A stretch of 64,000 bases of DNA, taken from positions 1 through 64,000 of the forward strand of contig NZ_JODY01000009.1 in assembly GCF_000718015.1 (NCBI RefSeq). The letters are read 5' to 3'. The notes beneath the pieces were generated by a model. The model was not told the DNA's origin. It made no database searches and saw only the letters and a program-made list of their open reading frames with translations. Source of the stretch: Streptomyces catenulae (GTDB taxonomy: Bacteria; Actinomycetota; Actinomycetes; Streptomycetales; Streptomycetaceae). The translations under genes were made by a program, and so were the position numbers. Shown in pieces: positions 7,871 to 16,767 of this stretch; the first letter of the stretch is position 1; the number at the start of each line of letters is the position of its first letter.

Positions 7871-9520
7871 ATGCACGCCGAAGTTCTGATCCGCGCGGCC
7901 CGCGTCGAGACGTTCGCCGACACCCCGGGCCCCGGCGACCCCGGTGCGGGACCCGCACCCCGGGTCGTCGCCGTCCGCGACGGACGTATCGTCGCCGTCG
8001 GCGGCGAGGAGGTCGCCGCCGCGTACACCGGACCCGCCACCGAGGTCCACGACTTCCCCGGCGCCACCCTGCTGCCGGGCCTCACCGACGCCCACGCCCA
8101 CCCGGTGTGGGGCTCGATCGAGATCGGCAGCGGCGTCGACCTCTCCGGCGCCGACAGCCTCGAAGCGGTCCTCGACACCGTCGCCGAGGCGCTGCGCGAC
8201 CGCCCCGCCGACGCCTGGATCACCGGCTACGACCTCGATGTGGACCTCTTCCCCGGCGCCCCGCACGGCGCCGTGTTCGAGGAGCGCTTCCCCGGCCGCG
8301 CCATCTCCCTGATGACCCGCGACGCCCACGCCCTCGTCGTCAGCCCGCGCGTGGTGGAACTGGCCGGACTCACCGGCCGCGAGACGTTCGACGACAAGTC
8401 CTCCGTCGAGACCGGCGCCGACGGCCGCCCCACCGGCCACCTCCTCGAACTCCGGGCGATGGACCTGGTCTTCGCCCACTACCCCGAGGTCACCGTCGAC
8501 GCCGCCGCCGGTCACGTACGGCGGCAGTTGGAGCGCCTCGCCGCGTGCGGGCTGACCGGGCTGCACGCGATGGACTTCACCGACCCCAGCGAGGCGGTCT
8601 ACCGCAGGATCGAGGAGGACGGCGAACTGCCGCTGCGCATCCGCTGCTGGCCGCTGGTCGCCGCCGACTCCGGCCCCGACGCCTGGGACGCCGCCGCCGA
8701 CCTGCAAGGACGGGGTGGCCGCCGCTGGCACGTCGCGGGTGTGAAGTTCATGCTCGACGGCACCGCCGACAACGGCACCGCCTGGTTCGACCACCCCGAC
8801 ACCCATGGCGAGAACGCCACCTCCCTGTGGCGCGACGTCGACGCGTACCGTCGGGCCGTGCGCCACTTCGCCCGCCGGGGTATCGCCACCGCCACCCACG
8901 CCATCGGCGACCGGGCGGTCCGCGTCGCCCTCGACGCCATCGAGGCGGCCGGTCCCGCCGCCCAGGGCCCGCACCGCATCGAACACCTGGAGTCCGTCCC
9001 GGACGACCTCCTCGACCGCTTCGCCGCACTCGGGGTGGTCGCCGGTCTCCAGCCGGTGCACGGCACCCGCCACACCCGCGCGGACGGCACCGACATCTGG
9101 TCCCGGCGGATCGGCCCGGACCGCGCCGCCCGCGGCTGGCGCACCCGCGACCTGCTCACCCACGGCGCCGTCGTCGCCCTCGGCTCCGACTGGCCCATCG
9201 GCCCCGGCGACCCCCGCGTGGCCCTCGCCGACTGCCAGCTGCGCCGCCCCGTCGAGGCCCCCGGCACCGCGCCCGTCCAGCCCGGCCAGGCGCTCACCGC
9301 CCGGGAGGCGTACGCGGGCATGACCCGGGCCACCGCCGTCGCCGCCGGACGCGCCGCCGACCTCGGCCGGATCGCCCCCGGCCACCTCGCCGACCTCACC
9401 GTCTTCGCCGCCGACCCGCTCACCCTCGACCCCGCCGCACAGGCCGTCAACGCCGTCCTCGCCACCGTCGTCGGCGGCCACCCGCACCGCCACCCCACCC
9501 CCACCGAAGGACGCCCGTGA
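7871..9520 (+). CDS. YtcJ-type metal-dependent amidohydrolase (Amidohydro_3)
   Basis: Cytoplasmic amidohydrolase of 549 residues in the YtcJ/Amidohydro_3 family, related to N-substituted formamide deformylases. The sequence begins with the small beta-sandwich typical of the superfamily, then LLPGLTDAHAHPVWG (first metal pair), GVKFMLDGTADNGTAWF, ATATHAIGDRAV, HRIEHLESVP and ALGSDWPIGPGDPR (catalytic Asp). AGAAGG precedes the ATG. It lies 54 bp after the permease gene and overlaps the next gene by GTGA, so it belongs to the same operon. It likely hydrolyses an amide or carbamoyl bond of the imported substrate. Confidence 0.85.
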   Translation: MHAEVLIRAARVETFADTPGPGDPGAGPAPRVVAVRDGRIVAVGGEEVAAAYTGPATEVHDFPGATLLPGLTDAHAHPVWGSIEIGSGVDLSGADSLEAVLDTVAEALRDRPADAWITGYDLDVDLFPGAPHGAVFEERFPGRAISLMTRDAHALVVSPRVVELAGLTGRETFDDKSSVETGADGRPTGHLLELRAMDLVFAHYPEVTVDAAAGHVRRQLERLAACGLTGLHAMDFTDPSEAVYRRIEEDGELPLRIRCWPLVAADSGPDAWDAAADLQGRGGRRWHVAGVKFMLDGTADNGTAWFDHPDTHGENATSLWRDVDAYRRAVRHFARRGIATATHAIGDRAVRVALDAIEAAGPAAQGPHRIEHLESVPDDLLDRFAALGVVAGLQPVHGTRHTRADGTDIWSRRIGPDRAARGWRTRDLLTHGAVVALGSDWPIGPGDPRVALADCQLRRPVEAPGTAPVQPGQALTAREAYAGMTRATAVAAGRAADLGRIAPGHLADLTVFAADPLTLDPAAQAVNAVLATVVGGHPHRHPTPTEGRP

Positions 9521-10635
9521 CCACGCCGATCGCCCGCCCCGAAGCCCGGCTCCACCTCACCGCCGACGCCACCGACCCGTTCACCCGCGGCCACGCCCGC
9601 GGTGTGCGGCTGCGCGACACCCTCCCCGGCGGGATCGCCGGGTACGACCGGCTCTTCCGGCTCGGCGGCATCTCCCCGCGGCAGGTCCGCGAGGACGCCG
9701 CCCGCGCTCTCGACGCCGTCGACGCGTTCCGGCCCGCGGCCCGCGCCCAGATCGAGGGCCTCGCCCACGGCGCGGGCGCCGACCTCACGGCCGTCGCCGC
9801 GCTCAACGCCCGCACCGAGATCCTCGCCCGCAGCAACGCCGTCCCGCCCGGCGAGTGCTCCACCCTGGTCCGCCGTACGGATCCGGACACCGCCGCCCCG
9901 CGCACCTTCGGCATCCAGACCTGGGACTGGCATGTCGAGCTGAACCCGTTCTGGCACACCCTGGAGTCCCGCGGTGGCCGTCACGACGTCGTCGGCCTCA
10001 CCGAACACGGCATCCTCGGCAAGATCGGCGTCAACAGCGCGGGCCTCGCCCTGCACTTCAACATCCTCGGCCACCACCGCGACGCCGTCGGCGGCGTCCC
10101 CGTACACGTCCTGGCCGCCGTCGTCCTGGAGGAGGCGGGCGGCGTCGCCGAGGCGGTCGAGATCATCCGCAGCGCCCCGCTCACCTCCTCCGGCTCCTTC
10201 GCCCTCTTCGACCCGGACGACGCCGTCCTCCTCGACCTCAGCCCCGACGGCGTCTTCCCCGTCCCCTCCCACGACGGCGTCCACATCCGCACCAACCACT
10301 TCCTCACCCCCGTCCCCGCGGCCCGGGAGAAGAGCTGGCTCTACCAGCCCGACTCCGGCGAACGCCACGCCCTGCTCCGCGGCCGACTGGCCGAAACCGC
10401 GCCGCCCGCCTCCGTGGACGACCTCGTCCCGTTCCTCGTCTCGGGCCCCGGCGAGGCCGCTCTCACCTGTCTTCCCGACATGAGCCTCCCCGAGGGCCGA
10501 CGCTGGGCGAGCCTCGCCACCGTCCTCCTCGAACCGGCCACCCGCACCGCCCGCGTCCTGGACGGCACCCCGGCGGAGGCGGGGGAGCGCCCGTGGCGGC
10601 GCCTTTGTGCCGTACGGGACGGGGGCGCGGCATAG
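9517..10635 (+). CDS. C45-family (acyl-CoA:6-APA acyltransferase-like) Ntn hydrolase
   Basis: A 372-residue protein of peptidase family C45, the family of penicillin acyltransferase. These are Ntn hydrolases that mature by self-cleavage before a cysteine. The candidate nucleophile is Cys114 in PPGECSTLVRR, followed by the family segments FGIQTWDWHVELNPFW, LGKIGVNSAGLALHFNIL and HIRTNHFL. The start is GTG 9517, overlapping the previous stop (GTGA), which fixes translation coupling; the frame stays open far upstream but those codons belong to the antisense of other genes. C45 proteins in bacteria cleave linear amides such as acyl-amino acids. With the permease and amidohydrolase it suggests uptake and stepwise hydrolysis of an amide compound. 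Confidence 0.83.
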   Translation: MTTPIARPEARLHLTADATDPFTRGHARGVRLRDTLPGGIAGYDRLFRLGGISPRQVREDAARALDAVDAFRPAARAQIEGLAHGAGADLTAVAALNARTEILARSNAVPPGECSTLVRRTDPDTAAPRTFGIQTWDWHVELNPFWHTLESRGGRHDVVGLTEHGILGKIGVNSAGLALHFNILGHHRDAVGGVPVHVLAAVVLEEAGGVAEAVEIIRSAPLTSSGSFALFDPDDAVLLDLSPDGVFPVPSHDGVHIRTNHFLTPVPAAREKSWLYQPDSGERHALLRGRLAETAPPASVDDLVPFLVSGPGEAALTCLPDMSLPEGRRWASLATVLLEPATRTARVLDGTPAEAGERPWRRLCAVRDGGAA

Positions 10636-10642
10636 GCGGCTT

Positions 10643-10660
10643 TTCTCCCCGCGGGGAGAA
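10643..10660. terminator. Hairpin between the C45 operon and the lanthipeptide cluster
   Basis: TTCTCCCC and GGGGAGAA form an exact 18-bp palindrome eight bases after the C45 stop codon. With the central bases unpaired it gives a short strong hairpin, consistent with termination of the upstream operon. Confidence 0.5.
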
Positions 10661-10876
10661 GGTGGACGGCGGGTGGGGGTGGGGCGTCGCGGGAGAGAAC
10701 TTGCACCTCAACCCGTCCAGTTGGACGTGGCGCGATCACCCGTGTGGGTTAAGTTCGATCTTGTGGCTGCCACGCCGCCCGACCTGGGCAGCAGTCTGCC
10801 TGCCGTCCGGCGGGAGGCGGCGTGAGCCGATGTGCGGCCATGCACGGCCCATTCACCGAACGAACGGAGAACCCTC

Positions 10877-11026
10877 ATGTCTCTCGACCTGATCGACGCC
10901 TTCGACCTGGACGTCCGCGAGGTCGTCGCCGACGGAGCGACCGTCGCGGCCGCCGGTAACACCGAGCCCACCGCGATCACGTGCGAGACCTGCTCCATCC
11001 CGGTCGGTTACGCCCGGGGCTGCTGA
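10877..11026 (+). CDS. Class I lanthipeptide precursor peptide (LanA)
   Basis: A 49-residue peptide directly upstream of a LanB dehydratase and LanC cyclase. The leader part (about 1-30) contains DAFDLDVRE, a variant of the FNLD box that class I dehydratases and cyclases bind. The C-terminal ITCETCSIPVGYARGC (34-49) is the likely core, with Cys36, Cys39 and Cys49 as ring donors and Thr32, Thr35, Thr38 and Ser40 as dehydration sites. Plausible rings are 35-39 and 40-49; cleavage site and ring pattern are not known. ACGGAGA is seven bases before the ATG. A stem-loop follows the stop. I do not recognise the core as a known lantibiotic. Confidence 0.85.
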   Translation: MSLDLIDAFDLDVREVVADGATVAAAGNTEPTAITCETCSIPVGYARGC

Positions 11027-11049
11027 CGACGGAGCGGCATCCGCCCGGT

Positions 11050-11083
11050 GCCCGGGCCCCACGACCTGTCATGGGGCCCGGGC
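11050..11083 (+). terminator. Attenuator-like hairpin between lanA and lanB
   Basis: GCCCGGGCCCC (11050-11060) and GGGGCCCGGGC (11073-11083) form a perfect 11-bp stem with a 12-base loop, 23 bp after the lanA stop and 178 bp before lanB. In lantibiotic operons such partial terminators keep precursor mRNA in excess of the modification enzyme mRNA; that role is inferred here. Confidence 0.6.
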
Positions 11084-11260
11084 GTCGGCGTGCGGACGGG
11101 CGCGGGCCACCGCCCCGCCCCACCGAACCCCCCAGCTCCGTGTGGTGCCGGTGGCGACGGCCCACGCCGGGCGTGACGTCGCCGCGGCACAGCGGCGGTC
11201 CGCCCGTCGGGGCGGCACCATCCGCCCGCCGTACGGCCGTTGAGTAGAGAAAGGCCCGTC

Positions 11261-14200
11261 ATGCCCGAGGATCCCCTGTTCCGTGGAGCCGGTATCGGCA
11301 TGGTCCGCGCCCCCGTCAGGCCGGTGCGCGAGGCCGCCGAGGTCCGACCGGACACCGGACCCGGACCGGACGAGACCGCCCGCCTGACCGAGACGCTGCG
11401 CACCCTGGCGGACGACCCGTCGGTGCGCGAGGCCGTCGACGTCTCCAGCCCGTCGCTGGCCGAGGTGGTCCACCGCGTACTGGACCGCTCCGGCGGCGTG
11501 CCCCTTCCCCAACTCCGGCGATCCGTACGCGCGCTGGCCTCCTACCGGCTGCGGATGAGCGGCCGGGCCACCCCGTTCGGACTGATGGCCGGGGTCGCCC
11601 CGGTGCACTTCACGGACGCGGACGGCGCCGAGGCACGGTGGGGCGACGCCCACACCCGCGCCGTCCGGCCGGACCGGGAATGGCTCACCGCACTGGCCGC
11701 CGCCTGGGAGCGCCGCCCCGAAATCCTGCGCCGACTGCGGGTCGTGACCAACGCCCTGTGCACGGTGCGCGGCGGTCGCCTCGTCCTCCCGTACGTCCCG
11801 GAGTCCACCCGCGAGGAGTCCGCCGAGGGCGCCGAGGGCGGCACGGTGCAGGAGGTCAGTGTCCGGTACACCGCCGTCGTCCGCGCGGTGCGGGAGATCG
11901 CCCACCGTCCGGTGCGCGGTGCGGAGCTGGCCCAGGGGCTGCTGGAGCGGTTCCCCGGCGCCACCGACCAGGCGGTGAACGGGGTGCTCAGCGAACTGGT
12001 CGCCAAGGAGATCCTGCTCACCGACGCCCGCCCGCCCCTGGAAGCCGTCGATCCCCTGGGGTACCTGCTCCGCGTCTGCGCCGACATCCCCGCCGAAGAC
12101 CTCCCCGAACGCGCCGAACTCACCGCCCTCCAGGCCGACATCGCACGCTATGCGACACGGCCCCTGGGCGAGGGCCGCACCGAGCTGCGGAACCTCACCG
12201 CCCGGATGCGGCGGCTCAACGATCTGCCGCGGCCCCTCCAGGTGGATCTGGCGCTGGACGCCGGGGCCCGGCTGCCCACCGCCGTCGCCGAGGAGGCCGC
12301 CCGCGCCGCCGCCCTGCTCTGGCGGCTCTCCCCACCGCAGGGCGACCCCGCCCACCTGCGCGAATACCATGAGGCGTTCCTCGGGCGCTACGGCACCGAA
12401 CGCCTCGTCCCGCTGGTCGAACTGCTCGACCCCGACACCGGACTGGCCGCCCCCGCGGGGTACCGGCGCCCGGTCAGCCCCCGCCGCGCCACGCCCCCCG
12501 AACCCGACCGGGAGCGCGGCCGGATCCTGGCCGAACTGGCCCAGCAGGCGCTGCTGGACGGCGACGACGAAGTGGTGCTCACCGACGACCACCCGGCCGT
12601 CCACGCCCTCACCGACGACGGCGGGCGGCCCCCCGCCTCCCTCGAACTGAATGTGCATCTGCTCGCCGGGAGCTGCGAGGCGCTGGCCGACGGCGACTTC
12701 CGGCTGGTGGTGGCGGGCGGCTCCGGGAAGGCCGGGGCGATGCTCGGCCGCTTCGGCTATCTGCTCGGCGACAAACCGCACGCGGAGCTGGCCGGGACGG
12801 CGCGCTCCGGCGCCGCGCCCGACGGCGCGCTCGCCGCCCAGGTAGCCTTCCGCACCGGCCGGGCGCGGGCCGCCAACGTGGCCCAGGTCCCGCAGTGGCT
12901 GGACCACACCCTGCCGGTGGGGTGCTTCGCCGACCCGGACGACCCGGCCGTCCTGGACCTGCGCCGCCTCGCCGTGGGCGCCGACCGCGACCGGCTCCAC
13001 CTGGTGGACACCGGGACCGGCCGCCGGGTCTCGCCCGCCGTCTTCCATGTCCTCAACCCGCAGTGGTCGCTGCCCAACGCGGCCCGCTTCGTCTGCGAGA
13101 TCGCCGACAGCGGTGTCCGCCGCTGGCAGCCGTGGGACTGGGGCGTCGCCGCCGCGCTGCCGTACCTGCCCCGGGTGCGCTACGGACGCACCGTGCTCGC
13201 CCCGGCGCGCTGGCGGCCCACCGCCGTACTGCGCGACGCCGACCTGCCGTTCCCCGAGTGGCTGGCCGCGCTGGAGCACTGGCGCAAGCGGTGGCGGGTG
13301 CCCGACCGGATCTGGGCGGGCCGCGCCGACCGCGGCGTCCCGCTCGACCTCCGCCTGCCCGGCCACCCGGCCCTCCTCCGCCACGAACTCCTCCGCCACG
13401 AGGAGGCCGAGGTCCGCGAGGTGCCCGCCGACGCCGCCGGACGCCCCGACGGCTGGCTCGGCGGCCCCGACGGCGCCCGCCGCACGGAGATCACCGTCCC
13501 GCTGCACACCACCCGCACCCCCGACACGGCCCCCGCCCCGCAGGCCCGTACGCGTCCGCACACCCCGCGCTCCACCGCCTCCGGCGTCCATCTGCCGGGC
13601 GGCGACTGGCTGTACACCGCCTGGTACGCCCCGGCCGAACGCCACGACGAACTGCTCGCCGTCCACCTCCCGCCCCTCCTCGACCAACTGCCGCCCGAGG
13701 TCGACCGCTGGTTCTTCCTGCGGTACGGGGACGCGGTCGGCTCCCATCTGCGGCTGCGCTTCCACGCCCCGCGCGAGGCGCTCCACGGTGCGCTGCTGCC
13801 GCGCCTGCACGCCCTCACCGGCACGCTGCGGGAGAGCGGGCTGGTGGGCCGGGTCGTCTGGGACACCTACGACCCGGAGCTGGAGCGCTACGGCGGACCC
13901 GAGGCCCTCACCGCCGCCGAACGGGTCTTCCACGCCGACAGCGTGGCCGTGGTGGAGCATCTGCGCCGCGGGTACGCGCGCACCGACACCACCGAACCGC
14001 TGCTGCGCGTCGCCGCCGGATTCGCCGACCTCGCCCGCGCCTTCCACGGCACCGACGGCGAGGAAGCGGGCGAAGCCGCCGCGGAATGGCTCACCCGCAC
14101 GGTGGCCAAGGACGAGACGCACCAACGCGCCTTCCGGGAACGTCGGCGCGCGGCGCTGCCCCTCGTCGACCCCTACCGCGCCGAGCCCGGACCCGCCGCC

Positions 14201-14440
14201 GTGGACGAGGTGCTGCGCACTGCCTGGACCCGCCGGGCGGAGACGGTCTCCGCCTACGGACAGCTCCTGCGCGACCTCGGCGACCGCTCCTGGTCCCACC
14301 CCGACCAGGTACTGCTGTCCCTGCTGCACATGCACCACAACCGGCTGGCCGGTGTGGACCGGGACGCCGAGAGACTCGCCCTCGCCGTCGCCCGCGGCGC
14401 GGCCCGGGCCCACAGCGACCGCCGGAGGCACGGCCGATGA
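11261..14440 (+). CDS. Full-length class I lanthipeptide dehydratase (LanB)
   Basis: A 1059-residue LanB. The N-terminal glutamylation domain (about 1-720) includes LASYRLRMSGRATPFGLMAGVAPV, the hallmark RxTPFGL motif. The C-terminal SpaB_C elimination domain (about 775-1040) includes DWLYTAWYAPAERHDELL and WFFLRYGDAVGSHLRLRF. Both halves are in one chain, as in NisB, rather than split as in thiopeptide systems. In this family Ser and Thr of the precursor are glutamylated from Glu-tRNA and the glutamate is then eliminated to give dehydroamino acids. GAGAAAGG precedes ATG 11261. The stop overlaps the lanC start (ATGA). It presumably acts on the 49-residue precursor encoded just upstream. Confidence 0.93.
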   Translation: MPEDPLFRGAGIGMVRAPVRPVREAAEVRPDTGPGPDETARLTETLRTLADDPSVREAVDVSSPSLAEVVHRVLDRSGGVPLPQLRRSVRALASYRLRMSGRATPFGLMAGVAPVHFTDADGAEARWGDAHTRAVRPDREWLTALAAAWERRPEILRRLRVVTNALCTVRGGRLVLPYVPESTREESAEGAEGGTVQEVSVRYTAVVRAVREIAHRPVRGAELAQGLLERFPGATDQAVNGVLSELVAKEILLTDARPPLEAVDPLGYLLRVCADIPAEDLPERAELTALQADIARYATRPLGEGRTELRNLTARMRRLNDLPRPLQVDLALDAGARLPTAVAEEAARAAALLWRLSPPQGDPAHLREYHEAFLGRYGTERLVPLVELLDPDTGLAAPAGYRRPVSPRRATPPEPDRERGRILAELAQQALLDGDDEVVLTDDHPAVHALTDDGGRPPASLELNVHLLAGSCEALADGDFRLVVAGGSGKAGAMLGRFGYLLGDKPHAELAGTARSGAAPDGALAAQVAFRTGRARAANVAQVPQWLDHTLPVGCFADPDDPAVLDLRRLAVGADRDRLHLVDTGTGRRVSPAVFHVLNPQWSLPNAARFVCEIADSGVRRWQPWDWGVAAALPYLPRVRYGRTVLAPARWRPTAVLRDADLPFPEWLAALEHWRKRWRVPDRIWAGRADRGVPLDLRLPGHPALLRHELLRHEEAEVREVPADAAGRPDGWLGGPDGARRTEITVPLHTTRTPDTAPAPQARTRPHTPRSTASGVHLPGGDWLYTAWYAPAERHDELLAVHLPPLLDQLPPEVDRWFFLRYGDAVGSHLRLRFHAPREALHGALLPRLHALTGTLRESGLVGRVVWDTYDPELERYGGPEALTAAERVFHADSVAVVEHLRRGYARTDTTEPLLRVAAGFADLARAFHGTDGEEAGEAAAEWLTRTVAKDETHQRAFRERRRAALPLVDPYRAEPGPAAVDEVLRTAWTRRAETVSAYGQLLRDLGDRSWSHPDQVLLSLLHMHHNRLAGVDRDAERLALAVARGAARAHSDRRRHGR

Positions 14441-15723
14441 CCCCCACCGACCCGACCGCCTCCCCCGACCCGGCCCCGCTCCGGGACCGGGCCGCCACGA
14501 CGGTCCGCGAGCTCGCCGACCGGCTCGGCGACCCCCGGCGAGTGGCGGAGCTCTCGGACACCTGGTCCCCGCTGTCGCTGAGCGAGGGCCACCCGGGGGT
14601 GGCCCTGCTCTTCGCCGAACTCGCCGACCAGGACCCGGCCCACCGCCCCACCGTCCACGCCCATCTGGCCGCCGCGGTCGCCGCCCTGCCCGGCCCGGTC
14701 CGCTCCGGTCTCTACCACGGCGTCCCGGCACTGACCTTCGCCGCCCACGCCGCCCGGCGGGTCCCGGAGGACTACGCGGGGCTGCTGCAACGCCTCGACC
14801 CCGCGGTCGACGGCGCCGTCCGCGCCCTGCTCGACGAGGACGGGGCGCGCCTCGCGGAGCGCCGCGCCGGGCTCCCCTTCCCCGACGTCGACCTGGTGTC
14901 CGGCCTCGCCGGTCTCACCGCCCTGCTGCTGGCCCGGCGGCCCGGCGACGACGGAACGCCGGTCGCGGCGGTGACCCATCTGCTCCGCGTCCTGGAGCCG
15001 CTGCCACGGGACGGGGAGCTGGTCCCGGGCTGGTGGTCACCGGGCGGACACCGCGGCGACGACAGCACGCACTTCCCCGACGGCCACCTCAACTTCGGTG
15101 TGGCGCACGGCATCCCGGGCATCCTGGCGGTCCTGGTGGCCGCCCACCGGGCGGCCGTACCGGTGGCCGGACTCCCCGACGCGATCACGCAGACCGCCGA
15201 GCTGCTGCTCGACCGGCGCACCACCGAGGGCCTGTGGCCCGCGGTCGTACCGCTGAAGACCTTCACCGCGGGCGGGACCGCCGGAGCCGCCCGCACCGCC
15301 TGGTGCTACGGCACCCCCGGCGTGGCCGCCGTGCTGCACCGGGCCGGTACGGCGCTGGACCGGCCCGACTGGTGCCGGACCGCGGTGGACGCCGCCCTGC
15401 GCGACCTGACCGAGCCGTTCGGCGTCACCGACCCCGGCATCTGCCACGGCTGGGCCGGACTCCTCCACCTGGCGGCCGTCCTCGGCCACGCCTCCGGCGA
15501 CGCCCGCTTCATCCCCCTCCAACACCGCTTCGCCGCCCACATACTGGACGCCTACGACCCGGACCTCCCCTTCGGCTTCGGCTGGGAGGGCAAGGAACCC
15601 ACCCCCGTCGTCAACGGCGCCGGCCTCCTCACCGGCGCCGCAGGCATCGCCCTCGCCCTCCACACCTACGCGACCGAAGCACCCCCGGCCAGCGGGTGGG
15701 ACGGGGCGTTGCTGCTGAGCTGA
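14437..15723 (+). CDS. Lanthionine synthetase C-like cyclase (LanC)
   Basis: A 428-residue LanC. The alpha-barrel cyclase keeps the zinc-binding set: Cys290 in WCYGTPG, and Cys336-His337 in ICHGWAG. GLYHGVPALTFAA and LNFGVAHGIPGILAVLVA are the usual glycine-rich repeats near the active site. LanC catalyses addition of cysteine thiols to dehydroalanine or dehydrobutyrine, giving lanthionine rings with defined stereochemistry. The gene is translationally coupled to lanB by ATGA. Downstream there is no lanT, lanP, lanFEG or methyltransferase gene; the next gene is convergent. Confidence 0.92.
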   Translation: MTPTDPTASPDPAPLRDRAATTVRELADRLGDPRRVAELSDTWSPLSLSEGHPGVALLFAELADQDPAHRPTVHAHLAAAVAALPGPVRSGLYHGVPALTFAAHAARRVPEDYAGLLQRLDPAVDGAVRALLDEDGARLAERRAGLPFPDVDLVSGLAGLTALLLARRPGDDGTPVAAVTHLLRVLEPLPRDGELVPGWWSPGGHRGDDSTHFPDGHLNFGVAHGIPGILAVLVAAHRAAVPVAGLPDAITQTAELLLDRRTTEGLWPAVVPLKTFTAGGTAGAARTAWCYGTPGVAAVLHRAGTALDRPDWCRTAVDAALRDLTEPFGVTDPGICHGWAGLLHLAAVLGHASGDARFIPLQHRFAAHILDAYDPDLPFGFGWEGKEPTPVVNGAGLLTGAAGIALALHTYATEAPPASGWDGALLLS

Positions 15724-15770
15724 GGGGAGCGGACCGGGGGCAGGCTCCACCGGAGCGCCTCCTCGCGCCC

Positions 15771-16430
15771 CTACGGAGCCGGGGTGCAGCCCCGCGCGAC
15801 CTCCCGGAGGTGCGGGACGTCGAGCACGCGGATCCGGGTCCGTTCCGTCCGGACCCGTCGCGGGCCGAAGCCGGTGAGTGCCTTGGTGACGGAGTTGCGG
15901 CCCACGCCGAGGTGCTGGGCCAGGTCCTCGCGGGTGAGGGAGAGCGTGTGCGCGCCGCAGATCTCCACCAGGCGCAGCAGCGTCCCGGCGAGCCGTTGGC
16001 CGACGGCGCCCTCGGTCGCCCGGGTCTGCTCCCGCAGCCGGTTGACCGCATACGTGGCGAGCTGCGTCGCCAGGTCGTACTCCTTGACGAAACGGCGGAA
16101 GGTGTCCGCCGGAATGACGGCCACTTCGCAGGTGCTAAGCGTGCGGACGTCGGCCAGCCGGTGGCCCCCGGCCTGGACGGCCATCTCGCCCAGTACCTCG
16201 CCCGGGCCGCGGAAGGCGAGCAGCCGCTCCCGCCCGTCGGCGTCGGTGCGTACCACCTTCACCATGCCCTGGAGCAGTGCGCAGACATGGGTCCCCGAGT
16301 CGCCCTGCCGCAGCAGGATCTCGCCCGCCGGATGCGACCGCCGTGGATGGTCCGCCAGCGCCGCCCATGCCTCCGGGGGGACGAGGTCGCGCAGGACATG
16401 CGCCGGGGAGGCGCCGAACTGTTCGCTCAT
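15771..16430 (-). CDS. Crp/Fnr-family transcriptional regulator
   Basis: A 219-residue regulator. The cyclic-nucleotide-binding fold covers about 20-130 (EILLRQGDSGTHVCALLQGMVKVV, GPGEVLGEMAV) and a Crp-type winged helix about 160-205 (LTREDLAQHLGVGRNSVTKALTGFG). The effector site does not show the cysteine cluster of Fnr, so it is not an oxygen-sensing Fe-S protein. It ends 48 bp from the end of lanC and is transcribed towards it, so it may or may not regulate the lanthipeptide genes. A broken coding remnant lies just upstream on the same strand. Confidence 0.82.
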   Translation of the reverse strand: MSEQFGASPAHVLRDLVPPEAWAALADHPRRSHPAGEILLRQGDSGTHVCALLQGMVKVVRTDADGRERLLAFRGPGEVLGEMAVQAGGHRLADVRTLSTCEVAVIPADTFRRFVKEYDLATQLATYAVNRLREQTRATEGAVGQRLAGTLLRLVEICGAHTLSLTREDLAQHLGVGRNSVTKALTGFGPRRVRTERTRIRVLDVPHLREVARGCTPAP

Positions 16431-16439
16431 GCGATCACG

Positions 16440-16611
16440 CTAGAGCAACGCCCGGCGCGGCCGGGCCGGAACGGTCACTTCTCCTTCCCCGCCGCCCGGC
16501 CCCGCCGTCCAGCCGTTGACGGTCCACACCAGGCGCCGGTACCGCTCGACGCGGGGGGCGTGGGCCTCGGCCAACCGCGCGGTCAGCGACGCGCGGAACA
16601 CCGCATCCGGA
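16440..16611 (-). pseudogene. Possible C-terminal remnant of a regulator gene
   Basis: On the minus strand an open frame without a convincing start encodes PDAVFRASLTARLAEAHAPR and RYRRLVWTVNGW and stops 9 bp before the Crp-type gene. The helix pattern and the ERYxxLxxxxNGW phrase recall C-terminal ends of MerR-like regulators with an effector domain, but I cannot confirm this. No upstream N-terminal part is visible. The rest of this 337-bp gap holds the promoter region of the lipoprotein gene, including GTAAGGCTCACCCACGGGTG just before it. Confidence 0.3.
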
Positions 16612-16767
16612 CATAGCCCCCTATCTCCGCCACCGGCCCGGTCACGTTTGTCAACGGACTGTGGAGAGACGGGGGCTGACTGCGGAAGGGGCGGTACGCC
16701 GTGGGAGCCTCGGTGATCACGTAAGGCTCACCCACGGGTGAGCGGCACCACCCCGCAAGGAGAGAAG

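Noticed and set aside
6128..9493. An 1121-codon minus-strand open frame opposite the permease and amidohydrolase genes
   Set aside because: It is the antisense shadow of two well-supported genes; the translation is Gly/Val/Glu-rich without any family pattern, an effect of high GC at third codon positions.
10636..10876. A second lanthipeptide precursor or a clear promoter upstream of lanA
   Set aside because: No small frame with a leader box and Cys-rich end is present; short inverted repeats (GTCCAGTTGGAC, ACCCGTGTGGGT) are seen but no convincing -35/-10 pair.
11069..14731. A 1220-codon minus-strand open frame opposite lanB
   Set aside because: Low-complexity Gly/Arg-rich translation with no domain; lanB on the other strand has both expected domains, a ribosome site and coupling to lanC.
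15771..16430. An oxygen-sensing Fnr
   Set aside because: The N-terminal cysteine cluster of Fnr is absent; only a generic Crp/Fnr fold is supported.
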